Shown one piece after another: positions 38,186 to 50,137 of a DNA stretch of 64,000 bases. Origin of the DNA: Hemerocallis citrina (lineage: Eukaryota > Streptophyta > Magnoliopsida > Asparagales > Asphodelaceae). The DNA lies in contig CM030365.1 of the NCBI GenBank assembly GCA_017893485.1, positions 47,238,458 through 47,302,457 of the forward strand, given 5' to 3'. The position numbers were made by a program, and so were the translations under genes. A model generated the notes under the pieces. It ran no database searches. It saw only the letters and a program-made list of their open reading frames with translations, and had not been told where the DNA came from. The stretch's first letter is position 1. Every line of letters starts with the position of its first letter.

Positions 38186-38578
38186 TCTCGGGACAGGACG
38201 AGGGCTATGATCGGGCCCTCGAACATGTCAGGGATAGGTACTTGGTGGCCTTTCCTTCGAGCCAGAGCTCGACAGTACCCCTCCATCTCCCGCAGAGCTG
38301 CCTTCGGGTAACGAGGAGGTTCCTGCCAAGCGTAAGGAGGTGACTTACTGTAACTACCGTTTTTGTTCTTTTCATTTACCCCTTTTTGTAATATTTTAAT
38401 TGCAATTGAATAAAATACTCTAATTTTCTTTCTTGATTATTTTAATTAAATTTGTTCATGAAATTCTTTGTTCTTCTTGATGGAGCTATTTTTGTTGATC
38501 CTATTTTTTTTATTTAACCGTGGGTATTTTTTTATTTGAACCCTATTATTGTAGATTCATCTCTTATTGAACCCTAAA
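38186..38578 (+). pseudogene. Tat-2 antisense ORF, C-terminal end and 3' flank
   Basis: The frame running across the A2 target duplication gives 'EGYDRALEHVRDRYLVAF', then one frameshift, and reading stops near 38343-38395. It would be the carboxy end of the antisense protein. From 38345 the DNA is T-rich with 'aataaaa'-like polyadenylation signals (38409), as expected of the gene's 3' UTR. Element B interrupts it at 38579. Confidence 0.6.
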
Positions 38579-41500
38579 TGTCACGCCCCACTTCCCAAAA
38601 GAAATACAGAATACGGTACGCGACTAAGCCCAGCGGATAGTTTTCACCACCCATAAGCTGTAAGGATCTACTTGACTCATCACAACAGTAAATATAACAA
38701 TATACTCAACCAGGCATGCATAAACAATTATAATTCAACTGTATTTATTCGCAACAATAATAAATATCCCAAACAAATACGAGATCTAAAACAAAATAAT
38801 ATATTGGGACTACAAGCCCAAATACAAGTCTCAATACAGTGGCATGAATAAAATAGTTCAACACAAAACATTTAAGCAAATTTTCCCAATGCGCAGCTCA
38901 AAACTTTTGCTACTCCAGTAGGCAAGCGATTACCAAAACCTGCTCATATAGCAATCACAAGGAAAATAGAAAGACAGGAAAAAAAAAGCGTGTTAGATGC
39001 AAGTTCCGGGCCACAAGCAGTACAAGCAAGAAAAGGAAAGGGAAAAACTAAAATAAAACAGAAAGTACTGACATGGGGATAAGTAACAAAGGTGACAGTC
39101 TACGAATAACAGAGATAGCAGGATAACAGTAAAGAGTGTAATAATAACAGTAATAATGAAGTCAACAGTAATGGTGAAATCAACATTAATAGTGAAATCA
39201 ACGATAACAGTAAAGTCAACGGTAACAGTAACAGGATGTGACAGTAAAAACAGTTGTTCTTATGTCTAATGTTCATTACTATCTAGGTAGCACTTCATGC
39301 GTCCCAAATTATACCACATGGTTGTTACATCGAACAGTTTCGTTTTAAGATTTCGTAGTGAAACCTATAGGGCAGTATAATCAGACAAACAGTAACAGTA
39401 ATAACAAACAGTAACGGTATCATGGATCATTCCCTTATGCATCCAAAGATAAACAGTGGATACCACAGTAAACAGTGGGGAAAATAAGTTCCCTTCTGAA
39501 TACGCATTTCTATATTGTCCACCACTAGATCTTTTCCCTTAAAAACCCTGGCTTGATTAGTTTCATCATTAAATAGATGTGAACAAATACAAACAGGGCT
39601 TAAAATATTGCAAGAAAAAAAAGGATAAGTCTAAGATGAATAGGAAACACAAACTGGTGACAAAACAACTTCTAATGGTCAAAACAATGAAACTTTCAGT
39701 TCTGGACCGCAAGACACTACTGTACCAAATCTAAGATTCCCGTTGCTACAGAACTCTAAATCTAGATCCGTCAGAAAATCTGGAAACTAGAATCTCCGCC
39801 AAATCCATCGCACATATACAAGTCATACATCAGCAAAAGAAACACGGTTGAAAACATCATTTAATACAGAAGTTATGTTCAGCCAGAAAATGCAAAATCT
39901 TGTTTATACATATGAAAAGGGTTTAAAATCATCATAGTTAAATCTGGGAAAAATCTGGAAGATTCCCTAACATATCTAGTCTCTGAATATAAAATATCAT
40001 GAATTTATATTACAGATAGTATAGTCAATAAAATTGGGAAAACAGAGTAATGCAACAAAACTTCGAATATGAAAGTTCAGACACAGCAGTACCAGAACAG
40101 AGATAATTCGCAAAATACAGTTCAGATTCTAGATCCGTCAAAAGGGTGATAAAATAGATAAATCAGGCAACATTTGATGTTCACAAAGTTTTCATAAAAA
40201 ATGAACAGAATCAGGATGAAAACATAATTCTTTACTGAATAGCATGCAGTTTGGAAATATAACGATTGGTTTCATAAGCATGAAATGAGATACAAAAGTC
40301 ATTAATTAATTCCAAAAAAAATTGGGACTGATCCCAGTCATGTCTAAACACACTCAGCAAAATCTAGAGTTCAAATTCTTTTTTAATATCAGTTTTTAAA
40401 ATAATATTTCATACAGAATACATATAGTTCAGAATCTGGAATATACGATATGACTGCAGTAAAACAACAATAATTCATGCATAGAAAATCGGAATTCAGA
40501 TCCGTCAAAAGTTCTGAAAACTAGAAAATGAAGACTACAAATCCTGTTCACAAATTTATTTATTTTACTGATGTTGACAGTGTCAAAACTACTTTACAAA
40601 ATTAGGGCAGCAGTGAAACAAAGTTCTTTTATGCATTTTATCAAATAATTTAGTTAAATCTAAGATGGCATACAAAGCATGGCATATGGGTCACTCAAAT
40701 CTGTCTGGAATGTGTATTAATGGCCTAAAATGAGATGGCACAATAAACAAGCATTCATGTAGCAATCATCTACAACAACGATATGTGTCACAACAACCAT
40801 ACAATCAAGATGTCCATCTAATCCAATTGTTTTCATGCAACGGGTGTCAACTACTATGAACTACTCATGATCAAGAGATGAAGGAACGGATCAACTAACA
40901 AAATATGGTCATCATGAGGGTACTAACAATTTCTTGCGAAACTACTTACGGTATTTAACTTGTATGACAAAAAGACACATACAAGCTACTTGCCTGAAAA
41001 CGATGACAACAAAGACGAAAGAATAACGGGAACGGATTCTGAACAACGAACACAACTAACTAGAAAACGCACGAACAAGGAGCGAGATCCAACACCAACC
41101 GAAACACATGATGTGTACGTGCTCACACGCACACAACAAAACAGTGGCAACATCAACAGCAACCGAAGAGCAACGGAAGCACAACGTCAGCCTCGGTAAG
41201 AGACGGCAACGACAGCGGCTAGGACCGGTTAGCGACTGTCGACCACAGTGGAAGACGTCGATAGCGAAGAAGACTGGGCAGCAGGGCTAGGGACTGGGTC
41301 ACTGTGCCTCGAACGGGGACAGGGCAGCATAGGGGGTTGCTGCGGGAGAGGGGAAGAGGAGAGGGGGTCAGCGGTGGGGTCTGTCGCTGTCGGGTGTAGG
41401 ACGAGGACAGGGAAGGAGGAGAGAGAAGGATCGGGAGTAGGGTTAGATGACGGCTGAGAGAGAGTGGAAGTATTAGGGTTTTGGTAATTAGGTTTAGGGA

Positions 41501-41794
41501 GTTTAGTGGGGTTTAAATAGAGTCATTATGGGTTTGGTTGAACTAGGTAGTATCAAATAGGAAGAAAAGAGTCCAATAAGAGACAAATAGTCCATGAAAT
41601 AGGTTTAAACAATAAACAATAACAAGAAAAAATTTGTTGATCAATCAAATTAGAATATAAAGGCTAAATCAAACAGAAATGAATCACAAGGAGAATAACA
41701 ACATACAATTCATGGGACGAAAATCAACAAAAATTAGAAATAAAATAAAATACCCATACAAATAAAAATACAAAAATGAGTAACAGGGGTTACA
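38579..41794 (-). mobile_element. B left (3') LTR
   Basis: 3216 bp. On the minus strand the LTR begins at 41794; a TATA-like 'CTATTTAAACC' at about 41511-41520 lies ~275 bases in, so U3 is short and the transcribed R-U5 part is almost 3 kb. The segment 39110-39260 is made of 'aacagtaacagtgaaatc'-type repeats. The ORFs at 40960-41457 lie in a GC-rich leader segment and are not gene-like. Confidence 0.9.
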
Positions 41795-41850
41795 AATCCT
41801 ACCCATCTAATAAGAAGAATTTCGTCCTCGAAATTCAACAAGAAGTACAT
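41795..41850 (-). other. B polypurine tract region
   Basis: Read on the minus strand, 'atttcgaggacgaaattctt' is followed by 'attagatgggtaggatt' and then the LTR start TGTAACCCC. This is the usual arrangement before the 3' LTR of chromoviruses and parallels 1027-1060 in F1. Confidence 0.7.
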
Positions 41851-41907
41851 AGGGTAACCCCGAGAAGAAAAGAAAATATAAAAAAAACAAAAACAACAAA
41901 ACAAGAG

Positions 41908-42060
41908 CTACACAAACAAATGAAGAAACCACCGCTGGATATCCTCCTCTAGCTCCCAAGTCGACTCACCTGGCGAGTGAGGATTCCAAGAAACACGAAC
42001 AAGCTTGATCACTTTGTTCTTCAAAACCTTCTACTGCCGGTCCAAGATAGCAACTGGCGA
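41908..42060 (-). pseudogene. B chromodomain, C-terminal end of pol
   Basis: The frame reads 'KVLKNKVIKLVRVSWN' and 'ESTWELEEDIQRWF', ending in TAG at 41908-41910. It is a chromodomain of the chromovirus integrase tail, thought to steer integration to marked chromatin. A TAG stop at 42031-42033, where related sequences would have a glutamine, separates it from the integrase C-terminal part ('ILDRQ'). Confidence 0.8.
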
Positions 42061-43420
42061 AATTTCACAAGACAAATCCAGCCTCACATATAACTCCGAG
42101 TAGTCAATCACGTGGCTCTCATCACTGATATACTTCCTCAGTTGCGAGACATGAAAGACGTCGTGCACTCTAGATAAAGCCAGTGGTAATGACAGATGAT
42201 AGGCCACATTGCCTACTCGTTCCACAATGTCAAACGGTCCGATGAACCTAGGGCTCAACTTGCCTCCGCCACCAAAACGAATGACATCTCGCCACAGCAA
42301 TACCTTAAGGAAAACATGGTCTCCCCCCTTCAAATTCCAAAGCTCTCCGATGAACATCAGCCCATCTCTTCTATCTGTCTTACGCGGCTTGAAGATGCTT
42401 CCTGGTCTAACTCACTACATCCACCGTCCTGGTGATCAACTCCGGGCCCAACAATTTCCTCTCGCCAATGTCATCCCAGCACACTAGCGACCGAAACTTA
42501 CGACCATATATTTCCTCGAACGGAGCAGCTTTAAGACTGGCGTGAAAGCTGTTATTTTACGATAACTCTACAAGATGCATGTGGTCCTCCCAAAAACCTC
42601 CAAATTGCAGCACACAGGACCTCAACATGTCCTCTAGAGTCTGGATGGTCCTCTGTGACTGTCCATCTGTCTGAGGGTGAAAAGTTGTGTTGTACTTCAA
42701 CTTACTCCCCAGACTACTCTAAAGACTCTCCCAAAACTGCGACCTGAACCTCGTATCCCTGTCGGATATAATACTGACTGGAACACCATGAAGTCTGACA
42801 ATCTCTTGCATGTACTTCTCAGCTAGGCTCTCAGTAGACTATCCAACTCTAAAGGGAAAAAAGTGAACACTCTTGGTCAACCTGTCCACATCTCTACTAC
42901 TATAATGGGAGAAGGCCTTAGTCCTTAACCCAACCCGTGCAATGCATGTGTTGTTAATTTTTTTTTTTTGCCCTTTTCATTCCCCCCACCAAAAAAAAAT
43001 TTCCCCACGTGCAAATCACGTAATTTTTTTTCCCTTTTCATTCCCCCTCTAAAAAAAATTCCCACGTTCAAAGCACGTGTATAATACTAGTTCACCCAAA
43101 TGGCGTTGTGACCCTAAGGACTCCTCGGCAAAGCGATAACAAAATCCATGGTGATATGCTCCCACTTCCACTCCGGAATGGGAAGAGTCTGAAGAAGTCC
43201 GACGGTCCTTTGATGCTCTGCCTTCACCTGCTGGTAGATCAAGCACTGCGACACAAATCTCGCCACAGCCCTCTTCATACCAAGCCACCAAAAGTGAAGC
43301 TTCAAGTCCCGGTACATCTTAGTACCACCAGGATGAATAGAGTACGATGATTGGTGGGCTTCCTCAAGAAACTTCTGATGAACCGCACCCTTCGGAATAT
43401 ATAGCCTGGACCCAAAACGA
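42061..43420 (-). pseudogene. B integrase, split by a Helitron
   Basis: Reading from 43420 down, the zinc-binding part gives 'FWWLGMKRAVARFVSQC' and 'QVKAEHQR', then 'WEHITMDFVIALP' with the first catalytic Asp. A 200-bp Helitron interrupts the next motif ('WVNVDRLTKS' on the far side). '[16 protein letters not shown]' has the second Asp and 'HPQTDGQSQRTIQTLEDML' the Glu region. The C-terminal '[16 protein letters not shown]' precedes the chromodomain. Several TAG/TGA stops and frameshifts inactivate it. Confidence 0.85.
42891..43090 (+). mobile_element. 200-bp non-autonomous Helitron in B integrase
   Basis: It begins TCTCTACTACTATAATGGG after an A and ends in CTAG before a T, the A^T insertion signature of Helitrons. 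A small hairpin, CACGT-tcaaagc-ACGTG, lies seven bases before CTAG. Discounting it restores the integrase frame with no target duplication. Inside are two imperfect ~60-bp repeats, each with 'cccttttcattcccc' and a 'cacgt' end. No protein is encoded. Confidence 0.85.
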
Positions 43421-43629
43421 AGAGATCCGTCTCAGTGAACTACCATATCGGTCCTCGTACCCGCTTCAACTTCGGCTCTGAACCCTTGCAATTGCTCATC
43501 ACCTGCCTGAGCCTCTTTAATCTGCTCAACAAGAGACGACTGCAACTGAAGCACCATGCAACTCCGATCAGAACCTGGCAAGATCACATCCAAATCCAAC
43601 CTCCTCATCTGCTTAACAAGCTCTTTCTG

Positions 43630-44190
43630 CTAAGTTAGAAACTTGGCGACTGGTCTCCTACTCAAAGCATCTAGCACCAAGTTCACACTACCAGGATGGT
43701 ATTGCAAACAGATGTCATAGTCAGCCATCAACTCCAACCATCGGCTCTGCCTTATGTTCAGTTCCTTCTGAGTGAAGACATTCTTGAGACTTTTGTGGTC
43801 CATAAGATTTCCACTCAGTCGCCAAGCAGATAGTGTCTCCACAACTTCAAAGCAAAGATCACTATAGCCAACTCCAAATCATGGGTAGGGTAGTTCTTTT
43901 CATGCGGCCTCAACTGCCTGGATGCATAAATAACAACTCGACCCTTCTACATCAACACTGCACCTAGGCCCTTGCCAGAAGCGTCACAGTGAACCACAAA
44001 ACCACCCGAACCATCTGGAATAGTCGACACTGGCTCTGACGTCAACCGACACTTCAACTCTGCAAAAGCTCCACTGCAAGCTCCATCCCAGATGAACTTC
44101 TGATCTTTCCCAGTCAGCTTAGTTAACAGACCAGCTATCTTGGAAAAAATCTTAGATGAATTTCCGATAATACCCAACCAACCCAAAGAA
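43630..44190 (-). pseudogene. B RNase H domain
   Basis: Fragments in order are 'GWLGIIGNSSKIFSKIAGLL' (RT connection), 'VVHCDASGKGLGAVLM' with the first catalytic Asp, 'YPTHDLELA' with the Glu region, and '[19 protein letters not shown]' followed by 'VLDALSRRP'. These are the hallmarks of the Ty3/gypsy RNase H and its link to integrase. In-frame stops occur at about 43947 and 43842. Confidence 0.85.
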
Positions 44191-44249
44191 ACTTCTCACT
44201 TCCGAAACTGACTTAGGAACAGGCCAATCCTTGACCGCAGAAATCTTGG

Positions 44250-45113
44250 TCAGATCAACAGAGATACCATCGACTGAGATAATGGCCAGAACTCACACTT
44301 GCTGAGTTTCCCATAGAGCTGATTCTCTCTCAAGGTTTGCAGAACCAAACTCAGATGATCAGCATGATCCTCCCGATTCCGAGAATACACCAGAATGTCG
44401 TTTATGAAGACCACCACGAATATGTCCAGAAATGGAGAGAAAACTCTGTTCATCAGACTCATGAACATTGCCGGTGCATTCATGACTCCGAAAGGCATCA
44501 CTAGGAACTCATAGTGCCCGTATCTGGTCCTGAACGCAGTCTTTTGCACATCAGTTGCCTTCACCTTCACTTGATGATAACCATAGCGAAGGTCCAACTT
44601 TGAAAAGATATTAGCTCCACCCAGCTGATCAAATAAGTCATCGATTCTAGGTAGCAGATGCCGGTTTTTCACTGTAACACTATTCAGCTCACGGCAATCC
44701 ACGCACAGACGACGACTCCCATCCTTCTTGATGACAAATAAGATAGGAGTGCCCCATGGGGACACACTGGGCCTAATGAAACCCAAATACAACAATCCTT
44801 GGATCTGCACCTTCAGCTCTACTAGCTCAATTTGTGCCATCCGGTAAGGACTCTTTGATATCGGTGCAGTACCTGGCTGAACTTCAATACTGAATTCCAC
44901 TTCCCTATTCGGGGGTAGTCCAGGCATCTCCTTTGGAAACACATCCAGAAATTCCCGCACTGCAATAGGTGCAGCTTTACAGCTTGAGTGCAACACCATT
45001 GCACAACCATCATCGACAACTACTTCCTGACCACGCCCAAGGGGTAATTCCCCAGCATGGAATTCAAACTCCGCATGACCTGGCATCCTAAAAAAACCTT
45101 CTTCGCTCGACAA
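44250..45113 (-). pseudogene. B reverse transcriptase (287-codon open stretch)
   Basis: The longest open frame of B covers the protease-RT linker ('[19 protein letters not shown]') and most of the RT: '[16 protein letters not shown]', '[13 protein letters not shown]', '[15 protein letters not shown]'. The catalytic box, normally Y-x-D-D, reads F-I-N-D ('[11 protein letters not shown]'), with one metal-binding Asp replaced by Asn. The frame shifts at about 44275. It would copy genomic RNA into DNA in the virus-like particle, but this copy is inactive. Confidence 0.9.
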
Positions 45114-45404
45114 TCAATGATCGCATGGGTCTCACCCAACCAATCCATGTCGAGAATCACATCGAACCCTGAACTGCCATCACAATCAGATCTGCTATGA
45201 AATCAGCACTTCCAATCACCATGGGACTCTGCTTGCACTCCTGGGAATAGATGACAACACCGCCACCTATGGTGATGTTCCAAGCTACTGGCATCACACT
45301 GCACTCCAACTGATGTTGATCCACAAAGCGGGAGGAGAAGAAGGAATGGGTTGTCCCAGAATAAAAAAGAACACGAGCAGGAACAGAATGAACAAGAATA
45401 ACAC
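45114..45404 (-). pseudogene. B aspartic protease
   Basis: After a probable intron the frame reads 'VILVHSVPARVLFYSGTTHSF', the active-site region, in which the catalytic D-S/T-G has become Y-S-G. It continues with 'MPVAWNITIGGGVVIYSQ' and 'SADFIADLIVM'. The intact equivalent in C (53083-53477) has D-S-G-A. A stop falls where C has 'DYILGMNWLG'. Confidence 0.8.
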
Positions 45405-45529
45405 CTAAGATAGAGTCAAAAAAAGGAAAAAGATGAACATACGGTGCAGGAAAGATAACATGAATGAAAGATGCAACAATAAAACCAGGAACAAATAACA
45501 GAAAAACAAAAGAAAAGACAAAAAAATGC
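45405..45529 (-). other. Probable intron 2 of B, gag-protease boundary
   Basis: On the minus strand the sequence is CAG|GCATTTTTTTG ... TTGACTCTATCTTAG|GTGTT, 125 bases, T-rich. Its donor is GC, a known minor variant or a mutated GT. The related element C has a GT-AG segment of 166 bases at the same point between the zinc-knuckle region and the protease. Confidence 0.6.
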
Positions 45530-46760
45530 CTGCAATGACTTCTTCCACGGTCTCACCTTCCTTCGATGTCAAATTAAAAGCCTGACCTCTCCCTAGAGCA
45601 GCGGTCCTCTGACCGATGTTCTAACACTGAGGGGGGAGTGAAAGTCTGACCTGACTAAGGACTGGCGCGACTGTGGCCTGGTCGTCCCTCCTCCGAGGAC
45701 AATCTCGAACCAAGTGGTCGACAGCACCACAACCGAGACATCAGTGGTTGGCCTTCCAACAATCCTTGCATAAATACCCAGGGGTCTGGCAAAAGTTGCA
45801 AACAACATCCCTTCGTGGAGGAGTAGGACGGTAGGAAGCTATCCTGATGGTAAGGACTGGAGCTAGCCTCCTGATTAGACCTCCAGTAGGCATGGCAGCA
45901 ACAGCAGTGGGGTACCACACAACCCGCTGAGAAAGGGTTTCTCGAGCTCGAGTCTGCTCTGTCGCTCAAGCTACCTCCAAGGCATCCACATAGGTACGGA
46001 GATGATGGGCGGCCAAGTGCAACTGAATACCCTGATCAAGACCTAAAAGGAACCTCCAAGCACGATCCTCCTCATTCGCCACCAAGGTGGTAGCGAAGCG
46101 GCTAAGCCTTGTGAATTCTGCAGCGTACTCATCCACGGATTTAGAGCCCTGTTACAAGAAAAACTTGGTGTTACAATACTACATAGATAATATGTAATAA
46201 AATCTCAAAACACGGCACTAATAAATCAATCAGAAAACCAACTAACCACCTGCTTCAGGGCAAGAAACTGATGCTCCATTTTTACCCGGATGATGCTAGG
46301 GGAAGAATTTCTCTAGGAAGCACTGAGCAAAAGTAGCCCAAGCAATAGGCCGCTCTAGCCTCTCAAATTCTGCCCTCTACCAGATGTGGGCCAAATTCAC
46401 CAACTAGACCCATACCACATCCACACGGTGACATCGGTGACCCTAGCTGCCTGTAGCAGACTCTCCATCCGTATCAGCCCCTACTCAGTCTCAAGTGACG
46501 TCTCAATACCAGCAAACTTATCAGGGGAAGCCTCATGAAGTCCACAACGGTGCCCGAACGAGGGGGAAAAACTACAGGGGTAGGCATAACGGGGGTTGGA
46601 ACAACATTCCGGTTAGCAGCCTCCAAAGCGGCCTTAACCAGTTCACCGTGCTCTTACTGCATCTAAGCAATCTGTTGGAGCACCTGAGTTACAGCTGCCG
46701 ACTCAGGATGGTCTTCTTGTGAGCGAGATGACGAAGCATTCCCAAGAGCCCTAGTCTGCA
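45530..46760 (-). pseudogene. B gag (capsid and zinc knuckles)
   Basis: Reading down from 46760: 'TRALGNASSSRSQEDHPESA', then 'FMRLPLDKFAGIETS', and after an intron 'SKSVDEYAAEFTRLSR' (the capsid motif). Next come two CCHC knuckles, 'CNFCQTPGYLCKDC' with the His changed to Tyr, and 'CLGCGAVDHLVRDC'. The start codon is lost: C has ACCATGGCT where B has ACTAGGGCT. Several TAG/TAA stops interrupt it. Gag would form the particle that packages element RNA. Confidence 0.8.
46149..46249 (-). other. Probable intron 1 of B gag
   Basis: On the minus strand, 'CTGAAGCAG' is followed by GTGGTTAGTTGG ... TTTTTCTTGTAACAG and then 'GGCTCTAAATCC'. The 101-base segment is T-rich, has consensus GT and AG ends, and splits the conserved capsid motif between 'LALKQ' and 'GSKSVDEY'. 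C has an 83-base GT-AG segment at the identical place. Confidence 0.75.
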
Positions 46761-46902
46761 CAAACCCAAAATAATTAGCATTCAGATCCCGTTGATTAAT
46801 AATTCTTTGTGCAATGCACGGCCAGTTGGTAGTTAAGTAAATCCTGATCGAGACAAGCCTATCTAATGTATTAGTCAAACTAACACCTTAGCCAAACTTG
46901 AG

Positions 46903-46914
46903 GCTCTGAAACCA
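46903..46914 (-). other. Primer binding site of B (tRNA-Met type)
   Basis: The minus strand reads TGGTTTCAGAGC, one mismatch to TGGTATCAGAGC, 10 bases from the end of the right LTR at 46925. Confidence 0.85.
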
Positions 46915-46924
46915 CTAAAAACTT

Positions 46925-49900
46925 TGTCACGCCCTGCTTCCCAAAAGAAATACAGAATAAAGTACACGACTAAGTCCAGCGGATAGTTTTCACCACCCAT
47001 AAGCTGTACGGATCTACTTGACTCAACACAATAGTAAATATAACAATATACTCAACCAGGCATGCATAAATAATTATAATTCAACAGTATTTATTCGCAA
47101 CAATAATGAATATCCCAAATAAATACGAGATCTGAAACAAAATAATATTCTAGGACTACACGACCAAATACAAGTCCCAATATAGTAGCATGAATAAAAT
47201 AGTTCTACACAAAACATTTAAGCAAATTTTCCCAATGCGCAGCTCAAAAATTTTTCTCACCAAACTCCAGTAGGCAAGCGATCAACAAAACCTGCTCATA
47301 TAGCAATCACAAGGAAAATAGGAAGACAGGAAAACATAAAGCTCGTTAGATGCAAGTTCTGGGCCGCAAGTAGTACAAGGAAGAAAAGAAAAGGGAAAAA
47401 CTAAAATAAAACAGAAAGTACTGACATAGGGATAAGAAACAAAGGTGACAGTCTACGAATAACAGAGATAGCAGGATAACAGTAAAGAGTGTAGTAATAA
47501 CAGTAACAGTGAAGCCAACAGTAACGGTGAAATCAACAGTAACAGTGAAATCAACTGTAATAGTGAAGTCAACGGAAACAATAACAGGATGTGACAGTGA
47601 AAACAGTTGTTCTTATGTCTAATGTTCATTACTATCTAGGTAGCACTCCATGCATCCCAAATTATACCACATGGCTGCTACACCAAACAGTTTCGTTTTA
47701 AATTTCCGTCGTGGAACCTATAGGGCGGTATATTCTGACAAACAGTAACAGTAATAATAAACAGTAACGGTGTCATGGATCATGCCCTAATGTATCCAGA
47801 GATAAACAGTGGGTACCAGTGAAAACAGTGGGGAAAAGAAGTTCCCTTCTGAATATGCATTTCTATATTGTCCACTACTAGATCTTTTCCCTTAAAAACC
47901 CTGGCTTGATTAGTTTTCATTATTAAACAGATGTGAACAAATACAAACATGGCTTAAAACATGGCAAGAACAAAGGATAAGTATAAGATTAATAGGAAAC
48001 ACAAACGGGTGACAAAACAACTTCTAATAGTCAAAATAATGAAACTTTCAGTTCTGGACAGCAAGACACTACCGTACCAAGTCTGAGATTCCCGTTGCTA
48101 CAGAACTGCAAATCTAGATCCATCAGAAAATCTAGAAATTAGACTCTCCGCCGAATCCAGCACATATCTACAAGTCATACATCAGCCACAGAAACAGGGT
48201 TGAAAACAACGTCAGCCAGAAAATGCAAAATCTTGTTTGTAAGCACGAAAAGAGTTTAAAATCACCATAATTAAATCTGAGAGAAATCTGGAAGATTTCC
48301 TAACATATCTAGTCTCAAAATATAAAACATCATGAATTTATATTACAGATAGTATAGTCAATAAAATTGGGAAAATAGAATGCAACAAAACTTCGAATCT
48401 GAAAGTTGAGACACAGCAGTACCAAAACAGAGATAATTTGCAAAATACAATTCAGAATACAGATCTGTCAAAAGGGTGGTAAAATAGATAAATTAGGCTA
48501 CATTTTATATACACAAAGTTTTCATAAAAAACGAATAGAATCAGGTTGAAAACATAATTCTTTACTGAACAACATGCAGTTTTGAAATATAATGATTGGT
48601 TTCATAAGCATGAAATGAGATACAAAAGTCATTAATTAATTCCACAAAAATTTAGGATTGATCCCAGTCATGTCTAAACATACTCAGCAAAATATACTAT
48701 TCAAATTCTGCTTTCAATATCAGTTTTTAAAATAATATTTCATACAGAATACATATAGTTCAGAATCTGGAATATACGATATGATAGCAGTAAAACAGCA
48801 ATAACTCATGCATCGAAAATCAAAATTTAGATCCGTCGATAATTCTGAAAATAAGAAAACGAATGCTACAAATCATGTTCACAAATTTATTTATTTTACA
48901 GATGTTAACAGGGTCAAAATTACAGTACAAAAGTAGGGAAGCAGTGAAACAAAAGTTCTTTTATGCATTTTATCAAATAGTTTAGCTACAAACGATCCAA
49001 TCTAAGATGTCATACAAAAGCATGGCATATGGGTTACTCAAATCAGTATGGCATGTGTATTAATGGTCTAAAATGAGATGGCACAATCAACAAGCATTCA
49101 TGTAGCAATCTTCTACAACATATGATATGTGTCACAACAACCATACAATCAAGATGTCCATCTAATCTAATTTTTTTCATGCAACGGGTGTCAACTAATG
49201 TGAACTACTCATGATCAAGAGACGAAGGAATGAATCAACTAACAAAATATGCTCATCATGAGGGTACTAACAATTTCATGCGAGACTACTTACGGTATTT
49301 AACTTGCACGACCAAAAAATACATACAAGCTACTTGCCTAAAAATGATGACGACTAAGACGAAAGAATAAAGGGAATGGATCCCACACAATGAACAAGAA
49401 AACGCACGAACAAGGAGAGATCCAACACCAACCGAAACACGTGTTGTGTACGTGCTCAACGCACACAACAAAACAGCGGCCACAACAATAGCAACCGAAG
49501 AGCGGTGGCAGCACAGCGTGGGCCTCGACAAGAGACAACGACAACAGCAGCTAGGATCGGGCGACGACTGTCGACCACAGTGGAAGACGTCGATTGTAAA
49601 GAAGACTAGGCAGTGCAGTGAGGGAATGGGTAGTTGCGGCTCGTACGGGGACAGGGCGGCACGGGAGGTTGCTGCGGGAGAGGGGAAGATGAGAGGGGTC
49701 TGCGGTGGGGTCTGTCGGCATCGGGTGTAAGACGGCGACAGGGAAGGAGGAGAGTGAGGGATCGGGAGTAGGGTTAGATGACAGCTAGGAGAGAGGAAGT
49801 ATTAGGGTTTTGGTAATTAGGTTTAGGGAGATTAGTGGGGTTTAAATAGAGTCAATATATGTTTGGGTGAACTAGGTAGTATCCAATAGGAAGAAAAGAG

Positions 49901-50137
49901 TCCAATAAGAGACAAATAGGCCATTAAATAGGTTTAAACAATAAACAATGACACGAACAAATTTGTAGATCAATAAAATGAGAATATAAAGGCTGAATCA
50001 AACAAAATGAATCACTAGGAGAACAACAACATACAATTCAAGGGACGAAAATCAACAAAAAATCAGAAATAAAATAAAATACCCATGAGTTTAATTAAAT
50101 ACAAATAAAAATACAAAAATGAGTAACAGGGGTTACA
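46925..50137 (-). mobile_element. B right (5') LTR
   Basis: 3213 bp, homologous end to end with 38579-41794. The TATA-like 'TCTATTTAAACC' at about 49839-49850 would start transcription roughly 300 bases inside the element, leaving a leader of nearly 3 kb before the primer site. Repeats of the 'aacagtgaagtcaacagtaac' kind fill 47460-47610. ORFs at 49286-49730 lie in the GC-rich leader and are not gene-like. Confidence 0.9.

Larger units (their letters stand above)
38579..50137 (-). mobile_element. B: complete Ty3/gypsy chromovirus, 11.6 kb
   Basis: Two 3.2-kb LTRs (38579-41794 and 46925-50137) with TGTCACGCC...GGGTTACA ends enclose 5.1 kb with primer site, gag, protease, RT, RNase H, integrase and chromodomain on the minus strand. 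The target duplication CTAAA is exact (38574-38578 and 50138-50142). The LTRs differ at about a dozen positions in their first ~190 bases, so the insertion is not recent. The domain order and the chromodomain place it among chromoviruses, and the long LTRs suggest the Tekay/Del clade. Confidence 0.92.
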
